The translations under genes and the position numbers were made by a program. The notes under the pieces are model-generated. The model worked only from the letters and a program-made list of their open reading frames with translations, had not been told where the DNA came from and made no database searches. A stretch of 64,000 nt of DNA from Terriglobia bacterium (GTDB lineage: Bacteria; Acidobacteriota; Terriglobia; Bryobacterales; Bryobacteraceae): NCBI GenBank assembly GCA_020073305.1, contig JAIQFK010000011.1, positions 155,547 to 219,546 of the forward strand. The letters are read 5' to 3'. Every line of letters begins with the position of its first letter. Within the stretch, counting starts at the first letter, position 1. Shown piece after piece: positions 47,281 to 55,127 of this stretch.

Positions 47281-47501
47281 GCCACAGAGAAGACTTTCGC
47301 AAAAGGTGCGGGGACGTCCTCGCCGTGATCGATGCAGTCGGCTGCAACGCGGAAGGCCAGCGCACGCACGGCGGCAATCGCTGCCTCACGAGTGGTACCG
47401 TAGGCCATCACGCCCGGCATGGACTCGATATCGGCCCACCAGCGGCCATCGTCCTCTCGCCCCACGACGATTGGAATTGACTCCAGGGTGGCTTGATCCA
47501 T
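47277..47501 (-). CDS. HicB-type antitoxin, short form
   Basis: A 74-residue HicB with the degenerate RNase-H fold (PIVVGREDDGRWWADIESMP and GVMAYGTTREAAIAAVRALA) but no separate DNA-binding domain. ATG 47501 follows AGGA and is preceded by a good -10 element; the upstream extension from 47558 would lie inside the promoter. It neutralises HicA by binding its active site. Confidence 0.82.
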   Translation of the reverse strand: MDQATLESIPIVVGREDDGRWWADIESMPGVMAYGTTREAAIAAVRALAFRVAADCIDHGEDVPAPFAKVFSVA

Positions 47502-47514
47502 AGGTCCTAGGATT

Positions 47515-47544
47515 ATTATACTGTGGCGGTCTTGCGACGACCAA
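47515..47544 (-). promoter_or_regulatory. sigma-70-like promoter for hicBA
   Basis: The minus strand has TTGGTC (47544-47539), an 18-base spacer and a perfect TATAAT (47520-47515). Transcription would begin only about 7 bases before the hicB ATG at 47501, giving an almost leaderless message. The promoter sits in the 49-base gap after the HExxH gene. Confidence 0.55.
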
Positions 47545-47550
47545 AAGGAC

Positions 47551-48147
47551 TTAGCCACGTGGCGTGCACTGGATCATCTTATATTCGCCATCAGGATAAC
47601 GGGTTTCAAACCATTCTTGCGTCTTGATCTCCTGCCCTTCGATTTCCTGCCGGAGCTCATCCGTGAGATGCGCTGCTGATGCGAAATATCGTTTTAGCAC
47701 TTCGTATCCGTATGGATACACATCTCCTTCGGCTCGACCATCATCGTCGTCGTAGAAAACTTCGGGACAATGCTTTTTCTGTGCCGCGTGACGCAGTTCG
47801 TGTGCCACGACATATTCCAAATTAGGATGGGTCGTCAGATCGCTTCGAATCCAGATTTCGTGCAACCGACGGTTCTTGAGAGTAAGTCCGCCCGGAGCGT
47901 CTCTTCTTAGCCTGACCACGGCGTCCAACTCCTCTTCATGATCGAACTTGGGCGGCTCGCTTTTCGAGGTCGGTGCAGCAGGACGGATCCAGACTATCCT
48001 GGGAGGTTCAATTCGGAGATCGAGACACACGAAGGCGTGAACATCTTCCGCCCGTGCGATCATCTCCTTGGCCACTTCCTCGTTTGGAACCTTCATGAAG
48101 AAGTAGCGCCCCGTTGCCACCTCAAGATGGAGCGGAACGGGGCTCAT
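47551..48147 (-). CDS. predicted zinc metalloprotease-like (HExxH) protein
   Basis: A 198-residue soluble protein starting at ATG 48147 (or GTG 48159 with no better ribosome site). It has HELRH in VVAHELRHAAQKKHCPE, a complete HExxH zinc motif inside a hydrophobic helix. Twenty residues later a second acidic helix (GRAEGDVYPYGYEVLKRY) offers the third ligand, as in gluzincins and ImmA-like proteins. There is no signal peptide. It sits directly before hicBA and after VapBC in the toxin-antitoxin patch, with the same orientation. Family not recognised; protease activity is inferred from the motif. Confidence 0.65.
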   Translation of the reverse strand: MSPVPLHLEVATGRYFFMKVPNEEVAKEMIARAEDVHAFVCLDLRIEPPRIVWIRPAAPTSKSEPPKFDHEEELDAVVRLRRDAPGGLTLKNRRLHEIWIRSDLTTHPNLEYVVAHELRHAAQKKHCPEVFYDDDDGRAEGDVYPYGYEVLKRYFASAAHLTDELRQEIEGQEIKTQEWFETRYPDGEYKMIQCTPRG

Positions 48148-48172
48148 CGGAAAACGCACGTTGTTTGGGTTG

Positions 48173-49036
48173 TTATCCGCGGGTGCTGGCGGCGGGGATT
48201 TTTTTGACCAGGTCGAGCATTTCGGCGCGGGATTCGGAGCCGATGGTGAAGCAATCGACGCAGTCGAGCGAGAGGGCGAACTGGAGGGACTCGTCGACTT
48301 TGTTTCGCAGCTTGCCGGCGCCCAGAATCTTCATGCCGATGACGCCTTTGCCGGCGGCTTTCATTTGACGCAGCACGCCGATGACAGTTTGGGGGGCGGC
48401 ATCCATGGCCACCTGCGCAGGGTTGATGCGAGCCAGATCGACCTGGACCCAGGGCGTGCGCGCCGACGTCTTGAGGGCTTCGAGGGTGTGACAGGAGGTT
48501 CCGTGGGTGCGCACGATGCCTTTTTCGCGGGCTTCGGAAATGACCGCCATCGCGCCCTTCTTGCGTTCGGGCCAATCGCCATCGAGCATGCAGTGCAGGA
48601 GCAGGATGTCGATGTAGTCGGTGCCGATTTCGCGGCGGAAACGGTCGAGGTCGGCGCGCATTTCCTTTTCTGTGGAGGCGTGGGTCTTGGACAAGATGGT
48701 GACCTTGTCGCGCGGAACACTCTTGAGCGCTTCCTTCACGTGCGGATGGGTGCCGTACTGGTCGGCTGAATCCCAGAAGGTGACGCCTTGATCGTAGGCG
48801 GCTTTAAAAAGGTCGGCGAGACCATCGAGGCCAAGCTTCTTGGTCTGATTGGAGCTGCCACCGGAGCCGTTGGTGCCGGTGCCCATGGCGAGCCGGCTCA
48901 GCTCGACTTTCATGGGTCCGAGCTGGACGCGGTCCGTGGCGTGTTTTTGCGTGGCGTTCGCGAACAAATGATGCGGAAACTTGTCGAGGGCGATTGCGGC
49001 GCCCGCACTGCGGAGGAAGAAATCGCGGCGGTTCAT
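48173..49036 (-). CDS. Tat-exported aldo/keto reductase
   Basis: A 287-residue aldo/keto reductase with a twin-arginine signal (MNRRDFFLRSAGAAIAL). The catalytic tetrad is visible: Asp and Tyr in FWDSADQYG, Lys in TILSKTH, His in LLLHCML. It would reduce carbonyls with NADPH, or may be a structural relative if no cofactor is available after export. ATG 49036 follows AGGAGG; the long ORF to 49186 is rejected. The downstream HExxH gene begins 26 bases after its stop. Confidence 0.85.
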   Translation of the reverse strand: MNRRDFFLRSAGAAIALDKFPHHLFANATQKHATDRVQLGPMKVELSRLAMGTGTNGSGGSSNQTKKLGLDGLADLFKAAYDQGVTFWDSADQYGTHPHVKEALKSVPRDKVTILSKTHASTEKEMRADLDRFRREIGTDYIDILLLHCMLDGDWPERKKGAMAVISEAREKGIVRTHGTSCHTLEALKTSARTPWVQVDLARINPAQVAMDAAPQTVIGVLRQMKAAGKGVIGMKILGAGKLRNKVDESLQFALSLDCVDCFTIGSESRAEMLDLVKKIPAASTRG

Positions 49037-49078
49037 AGGAACCTCCTGTAGAAGCAAAGTTAGCACAGGAAGGGAAGA

Positions 49079-49106
49079 AGGTGCCAGGTGCCAGGTGCTC
49101 GGGTGC
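49079..49106. repeat. short direct repeat (AGGTGCC units)
   Basis: AGGTGCCAGGTGCCAGGTGC is three consecutive copies of a seven-base unit in the gap between the aldo/keto reductase and the haemoglobin gene. Low-information sequence; listed because similar intergenic units occur near 49571. Confidence 0.4.
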
Positions 49107-49145
49107 GTTGCGGGAAAGTCAGTGTGATATAAAACACAGGAACGT

Positions 49146-49568
49146 ATGAGAACCCTGTGTTTGTTGCTGGTGGTTGCGTGGGGCATCCTTTCGGGACAGC
49201 AGAAGCTGTCGCTCTATGAACGGGTGGGGCGGTACGACGGGATCGCGACGATTGTGGACGCATATCTGAAAGGTGTGCGGGCGGATCCGCAATTCGCGAG
49301 GTTCAGCGGGCGCGGCACGGATTCGCTGGTACGAGCGAAGCAGTTGCTGAAAGACCAGTTGTGCGCGATGACGGGCGGGCCGTGCGTGTACATGGGGCGG
49401 GACATGAAGACGGCGCATGGCGGGCTTGGAATCACGGAAGGGGACTGGGCGGCGAGTATGAAGTACATGGCGGCGGCGCTGGAGAAATCGCACGTGGCGG
49501 GGAACGAAAAAGAGGAATTTCTCGCCTTGATTGATTCCATGAAACCCATGTTTGTGGAGAAGCACTAG
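49146..49568 (+). CDS. exported truncated haemoglobin (group 1)
   Basis: A 140-residue protein with a Sec signal (MRTLCLLLVVAWGILSG) followed by a 2-on-2 globin. The proximal His is His91 in KTAHGGLGITEGDW, and the helix B region begins with LYERVGRYDGIATIVDAYLK. It would bind O2 or NO in the periplasm; most bacterial truncated globins are cytoplasmic. Cys73 and Cys80 may be close in space. Divergent from the aldo/keto reductase gene, with 110 bases between starts. Confidence 0.82.
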   Translation: MRTLCLLLVVAWGILSGQQKLSLYERVGRYDGIATIVDAYLKGVRADPQFARFSGRGTDSLVRAKQLLKDQLCAMTGGPCVYMGRDMKTAHGGLGITEGDWAASMKYMAAALEKSHVAGNEKEEFLALIDSMKPMFVEKH

Positions 49569-49570
49569 CA

Positions 49571-49673
49571 GGTGCCATGGAAGAGGGGACAGGCACCACT
49601 GTCCACGACGAGCAGTCCGTTCGGCCGCAGGTGTTTGGATTAGGGACAGTGGAGCCAGTCCCCGTGGCATACC
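49571..49673. repeat. pair of REP-like inverted elements
   Basis: Block A (49571-49604) starts GGTGCCATGGAAGAGGGGAC; block B (49643-49673) is its imperfect reverse complement, starting GGGACAGTGGAGCCAGTCCC. Together they form a large stem-loop with a 38-base loop. Each block also contains internal symmetry (GGGACAGG..CCACTGTCC). This resembles a BIME/REP pair; it lies between the haemoglobin and gamma-glutamyltransferase genes. Confidence 0.5.
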
Positions 49674-49699
49674 TGGAACCGTGATATTATCTGCGTCCG

Positions 49700-51424
49700 A
49701 TGAATAGAAAGTGGGGTTTGTGCGCAACAGCACTCATCTGCGTCATGCCGGCTAACCCTCAGGACCGCACACAGGCGCGCTCGATGGTGATCTCGCGCCA
49801 GGGGATTGTGGCCACCAGCCAGACACTGGCGTCGCAAGCGGGAGCGCAGATTCTGGCGCGCGGCGGCTCGGCCATGGATGCGGCGATCGCGGCGAACGCG
49901 GTGCTGGGCGTGGTGGAGCCCACGAGCGACGGCATCGGCGGCGACCTGTTTGCGATTTACTGGGACGCCAAGACCGGCAAGCTGACGGGCATCAACGCCA
50001 GCGGCTGGGCGCCGAAAGCGCTGAGCATCGAATATCTGCGGCAAAAAGGAATCAGCAGCATGCCGCAGGAAGGCATTCAATCGGTAACGGTGCCGGGTTG
50101 CGTGGACGGCTGGGAGAAGCTGCACCAGAAGTTTGGGCGCCTGGCGTGGAACGATTTGTTCCAGCCAGCCATTTACTACGCGACGAACGGTTTTCCGGTG
50201 ACGGAAATGATCGCGGGAGCGTGGAGCCGGGCGGTCTCGACGCTGGAGATGGATGAGAACGGGCGGCGGATTTTCCTGCGCAACGGCGCGGCGCCGGGCG
50301 TCGGTGAAATATTTCGCAACCCGGAGCTGGCCGGAGCGATGGAGCTGATCGCCGATGGCGGTGCGGCGGCGTTTTACCGGGGACCGATTGCCAAAGCGCT
50401 GCTCAAGACATCGGACCGGCTGGGCGGCACGATGGCGGGGGCCGATCTGGGCGAATTCGAGTCGGAATGGGTGGCGCCGATTTCGACCGACTATCACGGA
50501 TGGACCGTTTACGAGCTGCCACCGAACGGGCAGGGGATGGCGACGCTGGAGATGTTGAACATCATGGAGCGGTTCGCCCTATCTTCTTATATGCCGCTGA
50601 GCGCCGACGCGTTCCATCTCAAGATGGAGTCGCAGAAGCTGGCCTATGCGGATTTACAGCGTTACCTGGCCGATCCCCGCTATGCGAAGGTTCCGGTGGC
50701 GGGGATCTTGTCGAAGAAGTACGCCGCCGAGCGAGCGGGGCTGATCGATATGAAGGGGGCGCGCTGCGGGAACGACGCGGGCGACCCGAAACCATATGCG
50801 GGCGACACGATTTATCTTTCGGTGGTGGACCGGGACGGCAATATCGCGTCGCTGATTCAGAGTGTTTACCTTTCGTTCGGGTCGGGAGTGGTGGTGGAAG
50901 GGTACGGGTTCCATTTGCAGGATCGCGGGGGGCTGTTCGAGATGGATGCGTCGCATCCCAACGCGCTCGAGGGGCGGAAGCGGCCGTTTCACACCATCAT
51001 TCCCGCGTTTATGGAGAAGGGGCCGGTGCACATTGGATTCGGCATCATGGGCGGACTCAACCAGGCGCAGGCGCATGCGCAGTTCGTATCCAACGTAGTA
51101 GATCATGAAATGAACATCCAGGCCGCGCTCGAAGCGCCGCGGTTTACGAAGCTGAATTTCGGCGGTTGTGACGTGATGATCGAAGCGCGCGTGCCGGCGG
51201 ATGTGCGGGCGGATCTGATGGAGCGAGGGCACCGGCTGGACGTGCAGGGGGATTTTTCGAGCTGGATGGGTGGAGGCCAGGTGGTGATCCATGATTCGGC
51301 GAGTGGCGTGAATTATGCCGCCTCGTCGCCGCGGAAGGATGGGGCGGCGGTGCCTGAGGCGCCGGACTTCTTCCGCAATGACAAGGCAAAAGGCAAAAAT
51401 CAAAAGGCAAAAGGCAAAAGTTGA
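49700..51424 (+). CDS. ggt: gamma-glutamyltransferase
   Basis: A 574-residue Ntn-hydrolase. The autocleavage/nucleophile Thr370 is in GDTIYLSVVDRDG. Other conserved parts are GIVATSQTLASQAGAQILA, NAVLGVVEPTSDGIGGD, and ELPPNGQGMATLEML. A weak signal (MNRKWGLCATALICVMPA) points to export. It would split glutathione or gamma-glutamyl amides. The last 14 residues (DKAKGKNQKAKGKS) come from an AAGGCAAAAGGC-type repeat and probably are not structural. The stop is coupled to the next gene by TTGA. Confidence 0.87.
   Translation: MNRKWGLCATALICVMPANPQDRTQARSMVISRQGIVATSQTLASQAGAQILARGGSAMDAAIAANAVLGVVEPTSDGIGGDLFAIYWDAKTGKLTGINASGWAPKALSIEYLRQKGISSMPQEGIQSVTVPGCVDGWEKLHQKFGRLAWNDLFQPAIYYATNGFPVTEMIAGAWSRAVSTLEMDENGRRIFLRNGAAPGVGEIFRNPELAGAMELIADGGAAAFYRGPIAKALLKTSDRLGGTMAGADLGEFESEWVAPISTDYHGWTVYELPPNGQGMATLEMLNIMERFALSSYMPLSADAFHLKMESQKLAYADLQRYLADPRYAKVPVAGILSKKYAAERAGLIDMKGARCGNDAGDPKPYAGDTIYLSVVDRDGNIASLIQSVYLSFGSGVVVEGYGFHLQDRGGLFEMDASHPNALEGRKRPFHTIIPAFMEKGPVHIGFGIMGGLNQAQAHAQFVSNVVDHEMNIQAALEAPRFTKLNFGGCDVMIEARVPADVRADLMERGHRLDVQGDFSSWMGGGQVVIHDSASGVNYAASSPRKDGAAVPEAPDFFRNDKAKGKNQKAKGKS
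51379..51420. repeat. AAGGCAAAA direct repeat in the 3-prime end of ggt
   Basis: About four copies of GGCAAAA (one group broken by TCAAAA) form a low-complexity tract, read through by ggt as KAKGKNQKAKGKS. The repeat looks like an intergenic element into which the original stop moved. It brings ggt into four-base overlap with the serine hydrolase gene. Confidence 0.6.
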
Positions 51425-52458
51425 CGCGGCGTTTCTGGGTTATGGCGGTAACGGGTGCGGTCTTACAGAAACAGCGGCTGGATCAGGCAGCGGAACTGGT
51501 GGCTCGAGCGGTGGCCGTGGGCGATGTGCGGGCGGCGGTGCTGGACGTGCGACGGGGAAGACAGAGTTTTTCTCGGGCGTTTGGAGAGGCGCGCGGGGAG
51601 GACACGGTGTTTATCGTGGCTTCGATCTCGAAGCCGATGACGGCGGCGGGCGTGATGCTGCTGGCGGACCGGGGCAAGCTGGCGTTGAGCGATCCGGTGC
51701 AGAAATTTATTCCGGAGTTTTCAGGCGGCAATCGGGAGCGCGTGACGGTGGAGCATTTGCTGACGCACACTTCGGGGCTGCCGGACATGCTTCCGGAGAA
51801 CATCGAACTGCGGAAGCGTCACGCGGCGCTGGCGGATTTTGTCGAAGGAACGTGCAAGACGCCGCTGCTGTTCCCGCCGGGGACGAAAGTCAGTTACCAG
51901 AGCATGGGGATTCTGCTGGCGGCGGAGATTGCGCAACGCATTACCAAGATACCGTTCCGCGATTTTCTGCGGCGCGAGATTTTTCTTCCGCTGGGAATGC
52001 GGGCGACTTCGCTCGGTCTGGGCGGGAGGCGGATTGAGGACACGGCGCAGTGCCAGGTGGAGAACCAGGACGATTGGAACTGGAACAGCTTGTACTGGCG
52101 TGAAGCGGGCGCGCCGTGGGGCGGCGCACACTCGACGGCGCCCGACATCTCGAAATTTCTGAATTCGTTCTTGCGACCGAACGGGCTGGTGCTGAAGCGC
52201 GAGACCGCCGCCCGGATGGTCGCCAACCACACCGAGGGGCTGAACGAAGCGTGGGGGCTCGGGTGGAAGCTGGGGCTGGGCGCGTTCGGGCGCGCCTGTT
52301 CGCCGCGCACGTTCGGGCACTACGGGGCAACCGGCACGGTGGCATGGGCCGATCCGGAGACCGGCACGCGGTGCGTGCTGCTGACCACCTGGCCGGCGGA
52401 GCAATCGACAGAGAAGTTGCTGATGCCGGTGAGTGAGGTGGTGGCGGAGGCGGGGTAG
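51421..52458 (+). CDS. beta-lactamase-fold serine hydrolase
   Basis: A 345-residue protein of the class C/DD-peptidase-like family. SxxK is Ser68-Ile-Ser-Lys71 (VASISKP), Tyr159 in SYQSMG takes the role of YxN, and the third motif is HYGATGT. It is more likely an esterase or peptidase than a true beta-lactamase. No clear signal peptide. TTG start overlaps the ggt stop. Confidence 0.84.
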   Translation: MTRRFWVMAVTGAVLQKQRLDQAAELVARAVAVGDVRAAVLDVRRGRQSFSRAFGEARGEDTVFIVASISKPMTAAGVMLLADRGKLALSDPVQKFIPEFSGGNRERVTVEHLLTHTSGLPDMLPENIELRKRHAALADFVEGTCKTPLLFPPGTKVSYQSMGILLAAEIAQRITKIPFRDFLRREIFLPLGMRATSLGLGGRRIEDTAQCQVENQDDWNWNSLYWREAGAPWGGAHSTAPDISKFLNSFLRPNGLVLKRETAARMVANHTEGLNEAWGLGWKLGLGAFGRACSPRTFGHYGATGTVAWADPETGTRCVLLTTWPAEQSTEKLLMPVSEVVAEAG

Positions 52459-52671
52459 GGCCGAATCAACACAGTCAGTCCATTCGCTCCAAAGCCGCGA
52501 GATTCTTCAAACCTTGTGAGAACGTCGATTCGAATAGGCGGTACACTCCCAGTCGCAGCCGGCTGGCGGGTCCCTGTATATCCGAGCGCTGTCCTTTGTT
52601 AGTATCCCGGAGGTTAACCAGATCCAACCTTGCCATCATCGGCCAAGCCGGATAGTTTCTTAAGAAGTCCA

Positions 52672-53706
52672 ATGACACGACGTTCGCTGTTAGGCTTGTT
52701 TTCCTCCGACCTGGCTGTCGATCTGGGTACCGCGAACACGCTGGTGTTCGCATCCGGCAAAGGCATCGTGGTGGATGAACCATCCATCGTTGCTTACAAC
52801 AAGAAGACGGGGCAGGTGGAGGGCGTCGGAAAAGACGCCAAAGACATGCTGGGGCGCACGCCAGGGCACATGGTGGCCATTCAGCCCTTGCGGGACGGCG
52901 TGATTGCGGATTTCGACGCGGCAGAAGAAATGCTGCACACCTTCCTCCAGAAGGCGCACAAGAGGAAGCGGCTGGTACACCCGCGCATTGTCATCGGCGT
53001 ACCCAGCGAGACGACGGACGTGGAAAAGCGCGCGGTGCTGGACGCGGCCTATCGAGCCAAAGCCAGCGAGGTACACCTGGTGGACCAAGCCATGGTCGCG
53101 GCGATCGGCGCCGGGCTTCCGGTGACCGAAGCCACCGGCAACATGGTGGTGGATATCGGCGGGGGCACCACGGATATTGCGGTCGTCTCGCTCTCGGGAA
53201 TTGTCTATTCGCGGTCCGTGCGCGCGGCCGGCAATTTGATGGATGCGCAGATCATCGAGCACATGAGGCGAAAGCATGATCTGGTGATTGGAGAGCGCAC
53301 CGCCGAAGCGATCAAAATGGAGGTAGGCTCAGCCTACCCGGCAGATCAGCCCTTGAGCATGGAAGTCAAAGGGCGGCATGCCATCGCCGGCATTCCAAAG
53401 GCGGTTACCGTTGTGGACAGCGAAATCCGGCAAGCTCTCTCCGGATGCTTGTCGACGATCATTCAAGCCATTCGCGTGGCACTGGAATGCACACCGCCGG
53501 AACTTAGCGCAGACATCAGTGAGCGAGGAATCGTTCTGACGGGTGGCGGTTCGCTGATAAAGAATCTCGACAAACGGATTCGAACAGAAACCAATCTTCC
53601 GGTTTCCCTGGCGGAGGATCCTCTGACTTCCGTGGTCATGGGGACGGCCAAGATGCTGGAAGATTTCAGACTCCTCCGCAAAATCTCACTGTACGGGCCG
53701 AACTGA
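52672..53706 (+). CDS. mreB: rod-shape-determining actin MreB
   Basis: A 344-residue actin-like protein with the phosphate-1 loop (LAVDLGTANTLVF), the connecting VIADFDAAEEML, phosphate-2 (VVDIGGGTTDIAVV) and GIVLTGGGSLIKNLD. It forms filaments that direct lateral wall synthesis. ATG 52672 gives the normal start (TRRSLLGLFSSDLAVDL). mreC, mreD, mrdA and rodA are not next to it, so it may be a second paralogue. Confidence 0.9.
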   Translation: MTRRSLLGLFSSDLAVDLGTANTLVFASGKGIVVDEPSIVAYNKKTGQVEGVGKDAKDMLGRTPGHMVAIQPLRDGVIADFDAAEEMLHTFLQKAHKRKRLVHPRIVIGVPSETTDVEKRAVLDAAYRAKASEVHLVDQAMVAAIGAGLPVTEATGNMVVDIGGGTTDIAVVSLSGIVYSRSVRAAGNLMDAQIIEHMRRKHDLVIGERTAEAIKMEVGSAYPADQPLSMEVKGRHAIAGIPKAVTVVDSEIRQALSGCLSTIIQAIRVALECTPPELSADISERGIVLTGGGSLIKNLDKRIRTETNLPVSLAEDPLTSVVMGTAKMLEDFRLLRKISLYGPN

Positions 53707-53761
53707 CCAGCGGCCGCACGCCTTTCGCTTTTCGCCCGCGAGGAGATAAAATCGGATTACC

Positions 53762-54901
53762 ATGTCCGAAACTCTCACTCGCCGCGAATGGCTAGCAGCC
53801 TCGCTCTCCCTACCCGCGATTGCCGCCGAGCCGCGAGCCTGGAATCGCCCGGTCCCGCTAGGCCGGACGGGACTGAAAGTCACTCCGCTTGCCATGACGC
53901 CCGTGGGGGCGCACGGCGCGGGGCTAATGCTCCGGGCAGTCGACCTGGGCATCAACTACTTCAACGCATTCGCACTCTACTACGACGAGAGCGAGTTCCC
54001 CGCCGTCCGGGCAGCGTTGAAGACGGTGCGGCAGCGGATCGTGCTGGGCGGTGGTTCGGGCGAGACCACCCAGGAAGGCTTGCTCTCCGAAATCGACAAG
54101 AAGTTGCGCATTCTGGGCACGGACTACATCGACCTCTGGTATCTCGCGGCCCCGGAATCGATCACCGACGAGATGCTGGAAGCCATGACCATAGCCAAGC
54201 AGACCGGTAGGATTCGCGCGTGCGTCGTGAGCACACACAAGTTCGCCGCCATGGCGCCACGCGTGATCGAGGCTCGCAACACCGTCGACGCGCTGATGGT
54301 TGCTTGCAATTTCGCGACCTGGGATGGCGGGACCTGGGCGGGCGCGAGTGCGGACATCGCGAGAGTCCGCCAGGCCGGGATCGGCATCGTGGCGATGAAG
54401 GCAATGCTGGGCGGTCTGAAGTTCGTGATGGAAGACCGGCGCGCGTGGGCCGAGTCACTGACAACGGAGGCGAAACGACAGGCCGCGCTCGCCGCCGCGC
54501 TGAGGTGGATTCTCCAGAACGATCAAGTGGACACGTCGCCGATCACGATGACCAGCCTCGACCATCTCGAGCGCAACGTGAAGGCCGCCGCGATGGCGTT
54601 CAACGAGGCCGACAAGAAACTGCTGGCGGTGGAACTGGAACGCATCAGCCCTTACTACTGCCGCATGTGCCAGCGCTGTGAAGCGTCGTGCCGGAACGGG
54701 CTGCCGGTCTCCGATCTGCAGCGCTTCCTGCTGTATGCCGATGGTTACGGCAACCTGCGCGCGGGCCGCGAAGGTTTCAGCCAGTTGCCTGCTCACTTAC
54801 GGGCTGTGCGCTGCGAAGACTGCGCGGGTTGCACGGTGCGGTGCCCTAATGGCGTTCGTGTCCGCGAACGAGTGATGCGTGCCCAGGCCGTGCTCGCCTG
54901 A
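53762..54901 (+). CDS. aldo/keto-reductase-like protein with two C-terminal [4Fe-4S] motifs
   Basis: A 379-residue protein. Residues about 25-300 have an aldo/keto-reductase fold (LGRTGLKVTPLAMTPVGAHG, LGTDYIDLWYLAAPES), but the catalytic tetrad is changed: Asp to Asn (YFNAFALYYDESE), Lys replaced by Gly (IVLGGGSGE) and His replaced in WYLAAPES. The C-terminus has two CxxCxxCxxxC clusters (CRMCQRCEASC and CEDCAGCTVRC). TRREWLAASLSLPA may be a weak twin-arginine signal. An electron-transfer or sensing role is more likely than carbonyl reduction. Stands alone between mreB and the broken SDR. Confidence 0.75.
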   Translation: MSETLTRREWLAASLSLPAIAAEPRAWNRPVPLGRTGLKVTPLAMTPVGAHGAGLMLRAVDLGINYFNAFALYYDESEFPAVRAALKTVRQRIVLGGGSGETTQEGLLSEIDKKLRILGTDYIDLWYLAAPESITDEMLEAMTIAKQTGRIRACVVSTHKFAAMAPRVIEARNTVDALMVACNFATWDGGTWAGASADIARVRQAGIGIVAMKAMLGGLKFVMEDRRAWAESLTTEAKRQAALAAALRWILQNDQVDTSPITMTSLDHLERNVKAAAMAFNEADKKLLAVELERISPYYCRMCQRCEASCRNGLPVSDLQRFLLYADGYGNLRAGREGFSQLPAHLRAVRCEDCAGCTVRCPNGVRVRERVMRAQAVLA

Positions 54902-55127
54902 ACCGGCGGTTCGAAGTCTTGCCAGTGAGACACGTTTGAATAACAATGAGTCAGTTCCTCGATGCGAGCAACCTCCGCCCACTTACCCGTCGCAACGAAT
55001 CGAGCCGACTGCCACGTGGACGCTTAGAAAGGTGCTGGTCTCACTGGAATAGTTTTTGCATCCTTTCCCGCGCTCGACAATCCAGATACATGAGTCGACT
55101 ACTTGGCATCGGAAAGGGGAAATGATC

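Noticed and set aside
51379-51420. CRISPR-like or tandem array in the ggt tail
   Set aside because: The units are only about seven bases, with no spacers.
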